This document shows, one piece after another, positions 29,601 through 38,600 of a stretch of DNA of 64,000 bases. Position numbers and translations under genes: made by a program. Each line of letters begins with the position of its first letter. Position 1 is the first letter of the stretch. Source of the stretch: Bradyrhizobium archetypum. Its GTDB lineage: Bacteria; Pseudomonadota; Alphaproteobacteria; Rhizobiales; Xanthobacteraceae. The stretch spans positions 190,001 to 254,000 of the forward strand of contig NZ_JAAVLW010000006.1 in NCBI RefSeq assembly GCF_013114835.1, written 5' to 3'. The notes under the pieces are model-generated. The model worked only from the letters and a program-made list of their open reading frames with translations, made no database searches and was not told the origin of the DNA.

Positions 29601-30034
29601 TCGGCTACTTTCTTCCCATGATGAACAGCTGGTTGGCTGACGCGCATGCTCAGTCCGGCGATCATGCAACCGCTTTGTCGATTGTCGAGCAAATAATAGC
29701 CAATACGAGTGATCGGACGGGCCGGTCATGGGAAGCTGAACTGCATCATCAAAGAGCGCGAATTCTTCTGGCACTCGATCCAGCAAGAGCCCGCGAAGCT
29801 GAAGCAGATTTGAGGCAGGCTATTGAGGTTGCGCGTCGTCAAAGCGCCAAGTCATTGGAATTGCGAGCAGCGACCACCTTGGCCGAGATTTGGCGAACGC
29901 AAGGGAGATTTGATGAGGCACGAGATCTGATTGGACCGATCTATCGCTGGTTCGATGAAGGCTATGATACTAAGGACCTGATGCGTGCGCGCGATATTCA
30001 GCTGGGTCTCACTGATTCCGGCAGGCTGGGCTAA
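26624..30034 (+). CDS. SAM domain-adenylate/guanylate cyclase-AAA ATPase-TPR signalling protein
   Basis: 1136 residues. Order: SAM domain (1-65, WLDQHGLARYAQTFIENNID), class III nucleotide cyclase domain (about 93-270) with metal aspartates in LFCDLVGST and YLGDGVMAFFG, an AAA/NACHT-like ATPase (about 290-640) with Walker A GIPGVGKSRL and Walker B LCIFEDVHWID, and a TPR-rich C-terminal half. This is the 'cyclase-LuxR-like-without-HTH' architecture common in rhizobia. It probably makes cAMP under control of a partner bound by the TPRs; nothing nearby says which. Start is GTG 26624 with AGGTAAGGG upstream. No membrane segment. Confidence 0.9.
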   Translation: MTRTTTDVAEWLDQHGLARYAQTFIENNIDYDVLPDLTENDLKNLGVSLGHRKTLLRAIETLAVARQASTTTATAQPATEALLPSEHREAERRQITVLFCDLVGSTQLSEKLDPEDLQVLIDVYRSACTAAIRRYEGHVARYLGDGVMAFFGYPRAHEDDPVRAVHAALEMLSAITNIPGPVTLAARVGISSGPVVVGEIAGSGTATTRDWMDAVGETPNIAARLQALASPNALVISESTKRLVSAAFDLQDLGPQELKGVTRPLHVYRVLGAMHTASRFEAAHGGSLTPLAGRSTELNLLLDKWGKAKEGDGQVVLVSGIPGVGKSRLIHELKSNIQHEPCFVLQHQCSAYHSQSAFFPVIERIEQAAKLTAGDSDTEKLAKLKAYLADSGDDSIETALLIANLLSIPIQSHHELSELTPQQIKNRTVSKLVDMILAFSAQRPTLCIFEDVHWIDPTSLELLELIINQIDHARVLLIVSHRPEFRPTWSTHPNVAMHSLTRLSRSEVTGMIRDILRGQSIPQETLNQVIEKSDGVPLFIEELTSSILSAPTQSRPVEGDVERTAAPPIVPSVPETLHDALIERLDRVPQGRRLAQIAAVIGREFSYDLLSVALRISEDELHQSLLRLEEAGIIYRVGISPFIRFAFKHALLRDAIYNSLLRSSRRQIHGEIAAILADQFGEFVENRPEILAYHYSEGGNNGLAVRWWFKSGQHALAYSANVEAISHYRKALEALSALPESPARDKQEIEIQLALGIPLIAVRGYPADETRDAFARARTLCLKLDSRPEYFQALFGEWGNRWMGGKNDEALSMANEFLSRSRESTDSVPLMMAHRVMGSTLLTVGEFQSSKHHFEESIALSKQQGQRLSSLYMVEPQVASLLILSWDLWFLGYPDQALSRVSEALALARELAQPYTIAFAHYMTSVVHLLRGEPGRALASAEQSLEMSWEQRFSLYILLSQISRGHALAGLGQIAEAQTQIKLGLEEARKKGVGYFLPMMNSWLADAHAQSGDHATALSIVEQIIANTSDRTGRSWEAELHHQRARILLALDPARAREAEADLRQAIEVARRQSAKSLELRAATTLAEIWRTQGRFDEARDLIGPIYRWFDEGYDTKDLMRARDIQLGLTDSGRLG

Positions 30035-30289
30035 GTGTTACCAATCTGTCTCACGCCGTTGATCCGCTTTGTTGGAGGATGGCCGGGCCAGAGCAAAGCC
30101 CGCAATCCTCGTGCGAACGCGCATTCTCGCTGTTATCGATTAACTGAATCGGATTCAGCAAGAGTAGCAACCGACGAGCAGCAGATTACTGCTCCCGCGC
30201 AGCGGGCCTCGTTCTTGACAACCCAACTCTGACATGGTGCGGCTCCGCTTAGATCGAACAATTGCGGCCCGCCGAACACCTTGCGCTGC

Positions 30290-31249
30290 TCATCCCCGTT
30301 TCATATCGGCCGCCAAAATCAGCCTGCTCCACTTCTTGACTTCGTCAGAGATCAGCTTGGCGAAGTCAGCGGGCGATCCGCCAAGCGCTGTGCCGCCCAT
30401 ATTGGCAAGCCGGGCCTGGAACTTCGGATCGGCGACTTCCTTGTTCAATTTTTCGATGACTTCTTCCGGCGTGCGTTGTGGAGCGCCAAGGCTGTACCAT
30501 GCACTGGCCTCGTAACCGTGCAAGGTCTCGCCCAGAGCTGGAACGTCCGGCAATATTGGCGAGCGCGTCGCCGTGGTTACCGCCAAGGTGCGGAAATTGC
30601 CGGCCCTGATATATTCGATCGATGAGAGCAGCGGGCCGAAATAGACCTGCGCTTCGCCGGTGAGAAGCGCAGGAAAAACCTGCGCGCCTCGATAAGGCAC
30701 GTGGAAGAGATCGACCCCGGCCATCGTTTTGAACATTTCGCCGGCCACATGGGGCAGAGATCCGATTCCGGCTGACGCCATATTGATCTTGCGGGGATTG
30801 GCTTTCGCGTAGGCGATGAACTCTTCGACTGACCTGGCGGCAATCGATGGGTGTACCTCCATGACCAAGGGCACACGAACGATACCTGCGACCGGCGCGA
30901 TATCGCGGACGGTGTCGAAGGTGAGATTGTGCATGGTGGCATTAATCGCATTTGATGCGTTAACCAACAGCAACGTGTAGCCGTCCGGAGGGGCCCGTAC
31001 GATCGCCTCAGTCGCGATATTGCCGGTAGCGCCACTGCGGTTCTCGATGATAAACGACTGCCCAAGTCGATCCGACAGCGATTGACCGATCAACCGCGCG
31101 ATAATGTCCGGCGCTCCGCCGGCGCCAAAGCCTTCGAGCAGGTGCACCGATCGCGTCGGGTAACTTTGCGCAACGGCGAACCGGATTGATATTGGGAGCG
31201 TGGAAGCGGCAACTGCCAGATTCAGGAATTGACGGCGCGGAATTTTCAT
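30290..31249 (-). CDS. Bug-family (TctC-type) periplasmic solute-binding protein
   Basis: 319 residues. A Tat-like signal (PRRQFLNLAVAAS ... AVA) is followed by a tripartite-tricarboxylate-transporter receptor domain: YPTRSVHLLEGFGAGGAPDIIARLIG, GQSFIIENRSGATGNIA, and INMASAGIGSLPHVAGEMF. These bind small carboxylates in the periplasm. No TctA or TctB membrane genes are near, so it is an orphan as usual for this family, sharing a transporter elsewhere or acting as a sensor. ATG 31249 has GGGAGG upstream. Confidence 0.92.
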   Translation of the reverse strand: MKIPRRQFLNLAVAASTLPISIRFAVAQSYPTRSVHLLEGFGAGGAPDIIARLIGQSLSDRLGQSFIIENRSGATGNIATEAIVRAPPDGYTLLLVNASNAINATMHNLTFDTVRDIAPVAGIVRVPLVMEVHPSIAARSVEEFIAYAKANPRKINMASAGIGSLPHVAGEMFKTMAGVDLFHVPYRGAQVFPALLTGEAQVYFGPLLSSIEYIRAGNFRTLAVTTATRSPILPDVPALGETLHGYEASAWYSLGAPQRTPEEVIEKLNKEVADPKFQARLANMGGTALGGSPADFAKLISDEVKKWSRLILAADMKRG

Positions 31250-31680
31250 TGCGGCCTCCCGAAATTGCTGGGATGCGAAGCCCTGCGGAGCCGCACGGGA
31301 CCCGCATACACTCAAGATGTCAGTTTGATTTTGATGCGCGCCTGACGACGGCATGAGCGCTGCGGCTAAATAAAAGGGACTTCGGCACGGCCCGCTCTGC
31401 AGCTCCCGATCAGGCTACCTCAATTGCACAACCGGCGGAAGCATGAATTGGGAGCCATGTTGTCACTTTCACGAGTCAGCAATTGTCATTGACACACATG
31501 CCTTGCCTTCGAGGTCCGCTTTGCCTCCGTAGGGTAACAACCCTGACCCTTGACCAGGCTCCCGCCCATGAGCGTAGATCGGACATCGCCGAGAGCCAGC
31601 CAATCAATGCAAATGATCCTTAGCCGAGCTGGCGTTCCTTCGATGTTCGCTTTGCGGAGCGAGCTGGCGTCATGCGATGG
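31250..31680. other. Intergenic region
   Basis: 431 bases between the Bug protein start and the 3' end of the regulator-hydrolase gene. Open frames here (for example 31550-31759) have no recognisable product or ribosome binding site. Nothing else supported. Confidence 0.4.
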
Positions 31681-33297
31681 CTATTTTATAGAAGTCAGAA
31701 AAGCCTTCACCTCGCGCAGGAATACCGGCCAAGCGGGTTCAGTGCTCAGCAATACGTGATTGCCGCTTTCGAGTGGTACGAAACGCGCGCCATTGATGCC
31801 GGCCGCCAGTTCTTGTCCCTGCGTGAAGGGAACGCGTGCGTCATTCCGCGCGTGCAACACCAAAGTCGGCACGTTTACATCTTTCAGCAGAGCCCGGACG
31901 TCAATGTCGCCGAATATCCGCGACAGGCGATGGGCGTTCTGCGGCGATGTCGTAATTCTCTGAAGGTCGTTGAACCATCGGGTCTGCTCTGGATTCGCAT
32001 CGGGGATGAACAGGGACGTGAAAATCTGCCGAAACACCGGATTCTCCTGCCCCCAACCTTCCAGAATAAGCGTCGACAACGCGTTTCTGCGCGCCAACTC
32101 TGCGGGATCATCCTGGTGCGCCCAACCCCGCGCATATCCCCCATAGAGCACGAGATGGCTGACCCGCTCCGGATGTTTGACGGCGTAGGCGATGGATATC
32201 GCGCAGCCCTGCGAAAGCCCGAGCAAAGGAAAGCGTTCGAGCCCCGCGGCATCGACGACGGTCTCGAGATCGCGCACGAATGCATCAAAGGAAATATCGA
32301 AGACGTCCCAATCCGAAAGCCCGGTACCTCGTTCGTCGTAGCGCACAAAAGTATGGTCGTGCGTGAAAGCCTCGATCCAGTGTCGCCAAACCGGACTTTC
32401 GAAGTCGAACTCCAGGTGATTGAGCCAGTTCGCGGCCTTGACGAGCGGTGGGCCGGTACCGGCGAGCGCGTAGGCGATGCGCACGCCGTCAGGTGCGAGG
32501 CAAATGTTGATGCGCTGCCGCAGCGGCTTGTCGAAGGCCCGACCTGGTTGCGACAACGTAGCCGGTTCGTCGACCGCCCTTGGCCGCGTGCGGTGCCGCA
32601 GCAGTTCCCGATACAGCGCCTTGGTGTTTTGATCCGGCTCAACATTGAGTTCTTGGCGCAGGATGGCTTCGCAACGCTTGTACTGCCGCAGCGCGAGCGC
32701 AGTCTGTCCCTGCTCGAAGTAGAGCCGCATCAGAACACGGTCGACATCCTCCTGCAGCGGGTCGATAGCCAGGAGGCGAAGCGCCACGGCAATGGCCTCT
32801 TCTCGCGCGCCAGCACCCTGAAGTTCTCGCAGCAGCGCATGCAACGCCGAGATCGCGGCGCTCCGCAGCCGGGTTCGCTCACCAAGCAGCCACTCGTCGA
32901 ACAGGTCCGACCTGGCGTTCAGGCCTTCCAGCAGATCGCCACGATAGAGCGCGGCAGCACGCCTCAGGTTTGACAGTGAGGGATCGATCAACGCGGCCTT
33001 GAATTCATCCACATCGGTCGCGATCCGGCCAGCTTCAAAGCCGAGCAGGTCGTGATCGACGGAGAGTGGTAGATCGGCAAGCTCGCGCCGCAACGCGCTG
33101 ACGCATTGGCGCAGGCTTTGGCGTGCCGCTTCCTCGCTGCTGTCGGGCCACAGCAACGTGGCGAGCCGCTCCCGCGCGTGCACGACGCCGGGCGCCATGG
33201 CGAGATAGGCCACCAAGGCCTGTGCTTTCTTGTTGCGCAAAACGACGGGGCCATCCCGTTCGATCGAGAAGGGGCCCAGCAGGCTCAGCCTCGGCAT
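31681..33297 (-). CDS. SARP-type regulator (winged helix-BTAD) fused to an alpha/beta hydrolase
   Basis: 538 residues in three parts. Residues 1-90 are an OmpR-like winged helix of SARP type (KAQALVAYLAMAPGVVHARERLATLLWP). Residues 95-245 are a bacterial transcriptional activator domain of TPR-like helices (LLAIDPLQEDVDRVLMRLYF, LNVEPDQNTKALYREL). Residues 265-538 are an alpha/beta hydrolase with Ser362 in GLSQGC, Asp486 in HARNDARVP and His514 in SGNHVLL, so the triad is complete. The hydrolase may be the sensing part, binding or cleaving an effector that switches DNA binding. ATG 33297 follows AGAGGA. It diverges from the small gene-mddA group and may regulate it. Confidence 0.88.
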   Translation of the reverse strand: MPRLSLLGPFSIERDGPVVLRNKKAQALVAYLAMAPGVVHARERLATLLWPDSSEEAARQSLRQCVSALRRELADLPLSVDHDLLGFEAGRIATDVDEFKAALIDPSLSNLRRAAALYRGDLLEGLNARSDLFDEWLLGERTRLRSAAISALHALLRELQGAGAREEAIAVALRLLAIDPLQEDVDRVLMRLYFEQGQTALALRQYKRCEAILRQELNVEPDQNTKALYRELLRHRTRPRAVDEPATLSQPGRAFDKPLRQRINICLAPDGVRIAYALAGTGPPLVKAANWLNHLEFDFESPVWRHWIEAFTHDHTFVRYDERGTGLSDWDVFDISFDAFVRDLETVVDAAGLERFPLLGLSQGCAISIAYAVKHPERVSHLVLYGGYARGWAHQDDPAELARRNALSTLILEGWGQENPVFRQIFTSLFIPDANPEQTRWFNDLQRITTSPQNAHRLSRIFGDIDVRALLKDVNVPTLVLHARNDARVPFTQGQELAAGINGARFVPLESGNHVLLSTEPAWPVFLREVKAFLTSIK

Positions 33298-33447
33298 TTC
33301 AGTCCTCTCCGGCGTCCGGCGAGGACCATTTTAACAGGCGCGGTCGCCTTTTTGACGGTTTTTTCACGCCGGCGCTGACGCTCCGATCACCCGCGGTCCT
33401 TAGAGAAGGCACACGCGCCATGAACGCTGAATTTCAGGAAAACTCTA

Positions 33448-33705
33448 ATGACTACAACCTTTGCCATCCGACCATCTCACATACGGCCCTTCAGCCGCAG
33501 AGTTATCATGCTTGTTGCGGCAAGGCTCAGGCGCGCGGTGAACGGCTGGGTTGCGGCCGCCATCGCGCACCGCGAACGCCAGACGGGGATGGTCGCGCCG
33601 GATCATCTCCGCCCGATGGAATGGAAGAACGCTTATCGCGGACCTTTCGATGGTGTGTTCGAAAGGGTCGCCCGCGAGCTGACGCGCCGCCTGCGTCCGT
33701 CTTGA
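33448..33705 (+). CDS. Hypothetical basic protein, 85 aa
   Basis: A small Arg-rich protein (MTTTFAIRPSHIRPFSRRVI at the start) with one amphipathic or short hydrophobic helix, VNGWVAAAIAHRERQ, and a C-terminal FERVARELTRRL helix. AGGAAA lies six bases before the ATG. It is 50 bases upstream of mddA and diverges from the regulator-hydrolase gene. No domain recognised; it has a faint look of the short Arg-rich DUF1127 proteins but lacks their motif. Confidence 0.55.
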   Translation: MTTTFAIRPSHIRPFSRRVIMLVAARLRRAVNGWVAAAIAHRERQTGMVAPDHLRPMEWKNAYRGPFDGVFERVARELTRRLRPS

Positions 33706-33755
33706 ACCCGCACGGCCAATTTTAGAATTCATCAGCAAATAATCAGGAGCCAACG

Positions 33756-34529
33756 ATGTCCATTACGACTGACACTGCTTCACCATCCCCGCTCGCTTCG
33801 TTTGCCGCGAGGAGCCTTGCCCTCGGCTACGGCGCGGTCGCCTACCTGATTTTCCTCGGCACATTTCTTTACGCCATCGGCTTCGTCACGCGATATGTCG
33901 TGCCGAAGACTATCGACAGCGGCGCCGCTGCATCGACGCCAACAGCATTGCTGATCAACCTGCTGTTGATGTCGGCGTTCGCCGTCCAGCACAGCGGCAT
34001 GGCGCGGCAGGGATTCAAGAGATTGTTCGTCCGATTTGGCTCGCCGGCGATCGAGCGCTCAACCTACGTCTTGCTCGCCAGCCTGATCCTGCTGTTGCTG
34101 TTCTGGCAATGGCAACCCATGCCGAGGATGGTGTGGAACATCGAGAGGCCCGTGCTCGCCAATGTTGTCACCGCGATCGGTTTTGCGGGCTGGCTGATCG
34201 TGCTCTACAGCACCTTCCTGATCAGCCATTTCGAGCTGTTCGGCCTTACCCAGGTGGTCACGCATTTCGCGGGGCGAATGGCTGCACCGATGAAGTTCAA
34301 GACGCCGGGATTGTACCGGCTGATCCGCCACCCGATCTATCTCGGCTTTATCATTGCGTTCTGGTCGACACCGAGCATGACGGTGGGCCATCTGCTGTTT
34401 GCGGCGGTGACGACGGCCTACATCTTCGTCGGAATCTACCTTGAAGAGCGCGACCTGGTAGCGCTGTTCGGTGACGAATACCGGAAGTATCGGCAGCGCG
34501 TCGCGATGCTGCTGCCGGGACTGTTCTGA
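33756..34529 (+). CDS. mddA: Methanethiol S-methyltransferase (MddA family)
   Basis: 257 residues, about six membrane helices, isoprenylcysteine-methyltransferase superfamily (NnrU/DUF1295-like). Features are FLYAIGFVTRYVVPKTIDSG near the N terminus, AFAVQHSGMARQGFKR, and the SAM-binding C-terminal LYRLIRHPIYLGF followed by LEERDLVALFGDEYRKYR. MddA methylates methanethiol with SAM to dimethyl sulfide in the inner membrane and has been characterised in Bradyrhizobium. AGGAG precedes ATG 33756. The NTF2-like gene follows 22 bases after the stop. Assignment to MddA rather than another NnrU-like methyltransferase is by recognition. Confidence 0.82.
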   Translation: MSITTDTASPSPLASFAARSLALGYGAVAYLIFLGTFLYAIGFVTRYVVPKTIDSGAAASTPTALLINLLLMSAFAVQHSGMARQGFKRLFVRFGSPAIERSTYVLLASLILLLLFWQWQPMPRMVWNIERPVLANVVTAIGFAGWLIVLYSTFLISHFELFGLTQVVTHFAGRMAAPMKFKTPGLYRLIRHPIYLGFIIAFWSTPSMTVGHLLFAAVTTAYIFVGIYLEERDLVALFGDEYRKYRQRVAMLLPGLF

Positions 34530-34551
34530 ACAAGACGCAGGGGACGCCCTC

Positions 34552-34980
34552 TTGAAGGAACAGCACCTGATCGACCGCGCGAAAGCGTTCGTCGCAGCCG
34601 TCGCTGCGGCGGCGCCGCGCGAAGCCATCGAGGCCTTTTACGCAGAAGACGTCATCCAGGAGGAGTTTCCAAACCTCCTCCTGCCCGACGGAGCAGTCCG
34701 CGATTTCATCAATTTGCGGGCAGCCCACGACAAAACGCGTTATACCATCGAGCAGCAGTCCTTCGAGATCGTCAATGCTGTCGCATCCGGCAATTGCGTG
34801 CTTCTTGAAATAATCTGGAATGCAACGCTGGCGGCCGACCTGGATCCGCTTACCCCCGGCGACAGGATGAGAGCCCAACTCGCACAGGTGTTTGAATTTC
34901 GCGATGGCCTCATCTTTCGACTGCGAACTTACAGTTGTTATGTTGCCCGTCACGAAATTCGCCCGAACAGTTTGGCCTGA
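34552..34980 (+). CDS. SnoaL/NTF2-like protein
   Basis: 142 residues with the cone-shaped NTF2-like fold: an N-terminal helix pair (LIDRAKAFVAAVAAAAPREAI), then EAFYAEDVIQEEFPNLLLP, and C-terminal strands (VLLEIIWNATLA, QLAQVFEFRDGLIFRLRTY). Such proteins are small isomerases, hydrolases or binding proteins. TTG 34552 is the likely start, with AGGGGA nine bases upstream; a longer frame inside mddA is not credible. Close spacing to mddA suggests one transcript, but a link to sulfur methylation is only positional. Confidence 0.75.
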   Translation: MKEQHLIDRAKAFVAAVAAAAPREAIEAFYAEDVIQEEFPNLLLPDGAVRDFINLRAAHDKTRYTIEQQSFEIVNAVASGNCVLLEIIWNATLAADLDPLTPGDRMRAQLAQVFEFRDGLIFRLRTYSCYVARHEIRPNSLA

Positions 34981-35009
34981 ATGACTGCTTTGCCCCTATG
35001 GACCGTCCT

Positions 35010-35140
35010 GCAGCGGTCGAGTTTTGATCTTGTGAGAACTGCCGACGCGCAACGCGTGCGTCGGGTGATTGGGGTAGATCGGAAATCCTTGGCGGATGGG
35101 CAAAACGGCGCTTATGACCCTGAACGGACATTGGCCCTAG
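35010..35140. repeat. Repeat-like debris after the NTF2-like gene
   Basis: The minus-strand translation of this stretch includes MSVQGHKRRFAHPP, a peptide of the kind produced many times in Bradyrhizobium genomes by one family of non-coding repeat. A related-looking stretch is at 41095-41235. I cannot count copies from this window; the assignment rests on recognition. Confidence 0.4.
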
Positions 35141-35252
35141 CCGTTGAGCACACCGCCCGATGCTTTGATGTATGAGACAGAACTACCCGATCTCGATGGG
35201 CGTTTTTCACTGAAACATTGGATTTCCTTGCAACCTGCCGGCGGCAATTTGT

Positions 35253-35648
35253 TCAGCGACGGGGCTTCGATTTTCTCTCAACCTCCCTGATTGCTCGGGT
35301 GATGCCCTTGAGTGATTCATTGACATCCTCGAGCTGCGACCGAAGGTTTTTCTGTTTTCTCTGTAGTTTTCTTAAGAGCGTTTTCTTCTGCGCGTCACTC
35401 AGTTGGTCAAAGTCGATCAGATCTACAGTAAATCCACACATCGCTTCCTCCGACAGACAATCAGATTTAATCAAATCCCTTATCCAGGACGCCAGTAACG
35501 GAGTGTTGACAATATCGAGAGGATAATCAAGCCGGATGATCCTCAAGTCATCCAACATGTCGGCGCTTGCGTGTAAATCGGACGTGAGTATCAAGCTGCG
35601 CGCCGATTTCTTCTTCGCCGGCGTGGCGATGCCGATCCTATCACTCAA
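35253..35648 (-). CDS. Unknown protein coupled to the NRPS-like gene, 131 aa
   Basis: 131 residues with no recognised domain. The first 75 residues look globular (SARSLILTSDLHASADML, PLLASWIRDLIKSDCLSEEA); the last 55 form a strongly charged coiled coil (SDAQKKTLLRKLQRKQKNLRSQLEDVNES). Its TTG start overlaps the stop of the NRPS-like gene by four bases, so the two are translationally coupled and probably interact. A docking or regulatory role for the synthetase is an inference from context. Not MbtH-like: the MbtH tryptophan pattern is absent. Confidence 0.7.
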   Translation of the reverse strand: MSDRIGIATPAKKKSARSLILTSDLHASADMLDDLRIIRLDYPLDIVNTPLLASWIRDLIKSDCLSEEAMCGFTVDLIDFDQLSDAQKKTLLRKLQRKQKNLRSQLEDVNESLKGITRAIREVERKSKPRR

Positions 35649-38600
35649 AGATCGGACAACCGGCCAAGCTCCTTGTCAGGGTTGGCCGCCGCTTTGGCCA
35701 GGATTGCCGTGTAGTCCGCAATCCAATCCTGGGCGGTGTTCGGCTCGAATAAGTCGCTTTTGTACCCACATAGGCCAGTAATCCCCGAGGAGCTCTCCTT
35801 GAGGGCCATTGAAAGCCACGCACGATCGATCGGCATGGCCGTCCGTCCTTCCTGGTAACCGAAGGGGCGGACCGTCACATCCGGCAGCTTGGGCGGCCGG
35901 CGAAACGCAACCTGGAGAATGAAATAGATTTGAACGAGTGACGCCGGGGACAAACCGGCTTCTTCCGCCAGCCGGGCTGCAATGATGTCGAAGGGAAGCT
36001 CCTGCTGGGCGTATGCCTCCCAAACGGCCTCGCGCACGCGATTGAGCGCTTCACCAAAGGTCAGATCCGCATCAATTCGGGTCCGGATGAGCGCGGTATT
36101 GGCGAACGGGCCGATGACGCGCTCTCTCCTCAGCTGTGCGCGATTGGCCATCAAGGTCGCCACGCAAAAATCGGTGCGCGCGGTTCGGAGCAGCAGCAGC
36201 GTTTTGAACCCGGCGAGCAAAGTCATGAACAGCGTTACACCGCGGCTATGGCTCAAGCCTCTCAGGCGCGCCACCAGGTCATTCGACATTTGAAACGGTT
36301 CCTGGATGACGCTCGAAATCAGCTCCCCTCCGATGTTGATTTTTGGAGTCGCAAACAGAGGCGAGACCTTGTCCAGGCGCCCCTTCCAGTATGCGAACTG
36401 TCTGTTTGCGGCAGCGCTGGTCGACCAAACACGCTGCCAACGAGCGAACTCGGAAAACTGAAACTTCGGTTCGGGCAGCTGTGCCTTCCTGCCGGTAATC
36501 GCAGCGGAATAGAGTTCCGAAAGATCCTCCATGAAGATCACCATCGACCAGCCATCAATGATGATATCGTGCACGACCAGAAGCAGAATGTGATCTTTGG
36601 CGTCGAGCCGAAAGAGATACGCCCGAAACAGGGGCGCATGGTTCATGTCGATCGGCTCCAGGGATACCTGCTCCGCTTCCAGTTTTGCCTTTGTGAGCAG
36701 GAGCTCCCTGACCCGGCCGTTTCTGGCACGCGTCCGCGGTGCAAGATCCTTCACGGTCAGAATGGATGCGACATCAACATCCGGCATCACGCGAGCGAGG
36801 GGGACCTCCTCCTGCCAGGTAAATGCCGTGCGCAGCAAGGTATGACGGCGCACGACATCGGCAAGGGCCCGCTCGAGCGCGAGAATGTTCACCGGGCCCT
36901 GCAGCCGGTAAGCGAAGGGAAGGTTGAACTGGGGTAGTCCCGGGAGTTTCCGCTCGATCCGCAGCATGCGCTCCTGCACAATGGAAACCGGCTGGGGGCC
37001 ATCTCCCTTCACGCGCACCGTTTCAATGGTCGGATCGCTTGAACTTAGTAACGAGTCCGTGGAATGTTTTTTTGATGACTCGACGCGAAGCGCGAGAGCC
37101 GCGACGGTCGGTGCGCTGAAAATATCCTCGAATGAGAAATCGACGCCAAAACGCTCCTCCAGACGCAAGATCATTTGTGTCATCGCAAGTGAATCAACGC
37201 CGAGCGCAAAGACGTCCTCGTCAACGCCGACCTGATCGATGTCCAGCAGGTCTGCCCATATCCCGGCCAGTTGACGCTGCAGTTCCGAGCGGGGCGAGAC
37301 CATCTTGTCGCCGCGTTTGTCCGTCGCCGGCGGAGCCTTCGAGAACGCGGCCGCAAGCTCGTCGCGCTTGACCTTTCCGCCGCCGCCTTTCGGTATCTCC
37401 GGCACAATGCGGATAAGGCCGGGGACCTTAAATCCGGCCAACCTTTCGCGGGCAAAGTCTCGCAGCCTCTGCGTGCTCACCTTCGCATCCTGACGCAGTA
37501 CGACCGCGGCAGCGACGTCTGCGCCAAGTCGCCCGTGGGGCACAGGGAAAACGGCGGCGTCGATCACATCCGGGTGGCTCAGCAACGCTCCCTCTACCTC
37601 GGCGGGGGCAACCTTCTGCCCTCCTTTATGGATGATCTCCTTGATCCGACCGACGATAAAGAGATACCCCTCCGCGTCCAGATACCCGAGGTCGCCAGTT
37701 CGGAACCAGCCGTCCCGAAATGCGGACGCGGTCGCGGCGGCATCGTTGTCATATCCCCTGGTGATCGTAGGACCCCGCAGCGCGATCTCTCCACGTCTGC
37801 CGGATCGCAATCGTCGACCCTCACTGTCTAGAATCACGATCTCGGGCCCTGCCGGCCGGCCGACTGAACCCGGCTTTTGCCGTTGCAAGGAATTCGCGGC
37901 AACCTGGGTGGCAGCCTCCGTCATGCCATAGGTGTCGATAACAGGGACGCCAAACAGGGCTTGCAGTCCGCCGAGCACATCATGCGCCAGCGACGTGGAA
38001 GCCGAACGAACGAGCCGCAGGGAGGATCGCCGCGCACGCCTTTTCTGCAGATCGGCCTCCCTCAATATCGCTTGATGGATTGCAGGTACCGCCGTGTACC
38101 AGGTTGGTCGAAAGTCAGTCAGCCAGCCAAAGAACGCTCTTGCATTGAAGCCTGATGTACAGACCACGCTTGAGCCGGCAGCAAGCGCGGCCAGAAGCCC
38201 TGAGATCAGGCCATGCCCATGGAATAGAGGCAGCACACTCAGCAAGCGGTCCCGAACCGCAAGTTCAATGGCGGTGCCAACGTTACGGGCTGAGAGACAG
38301 ACGCTCGCATGGGTCAGAGGGACCGTTTTTGGCCGCGAGGTGCTGCCCGATGTCAAAAGGATGAACGCATCGTCAGCACCGGATGCAAACTCGTCGCCTT
38401 CCGCGCGTTGCGGCGCTTGACCAACAATGCTGAACGCGCCGGCCCCGTCGTGAGGCCGCGGCACGACTTCGATGACCGTTATGCCCAAGGTGTGGGCAGC
38501 ACGTCGGCTGGGCGAACTCGATTGAGCGTGCGTCAATAGCGCCGCCAGGTGCAATTCGCCGAAATAACGCCGGTATTCGTCATAGGTGAAGCCCGGGTTG

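Noticed and set aside
31672..32973. 433-codon plus-strand frame opposite the regulator-hydrolase
   Set aside because: It is antisense to a gene with an intact catalytic triad and ribosome binding site, and has no recognisable domain.
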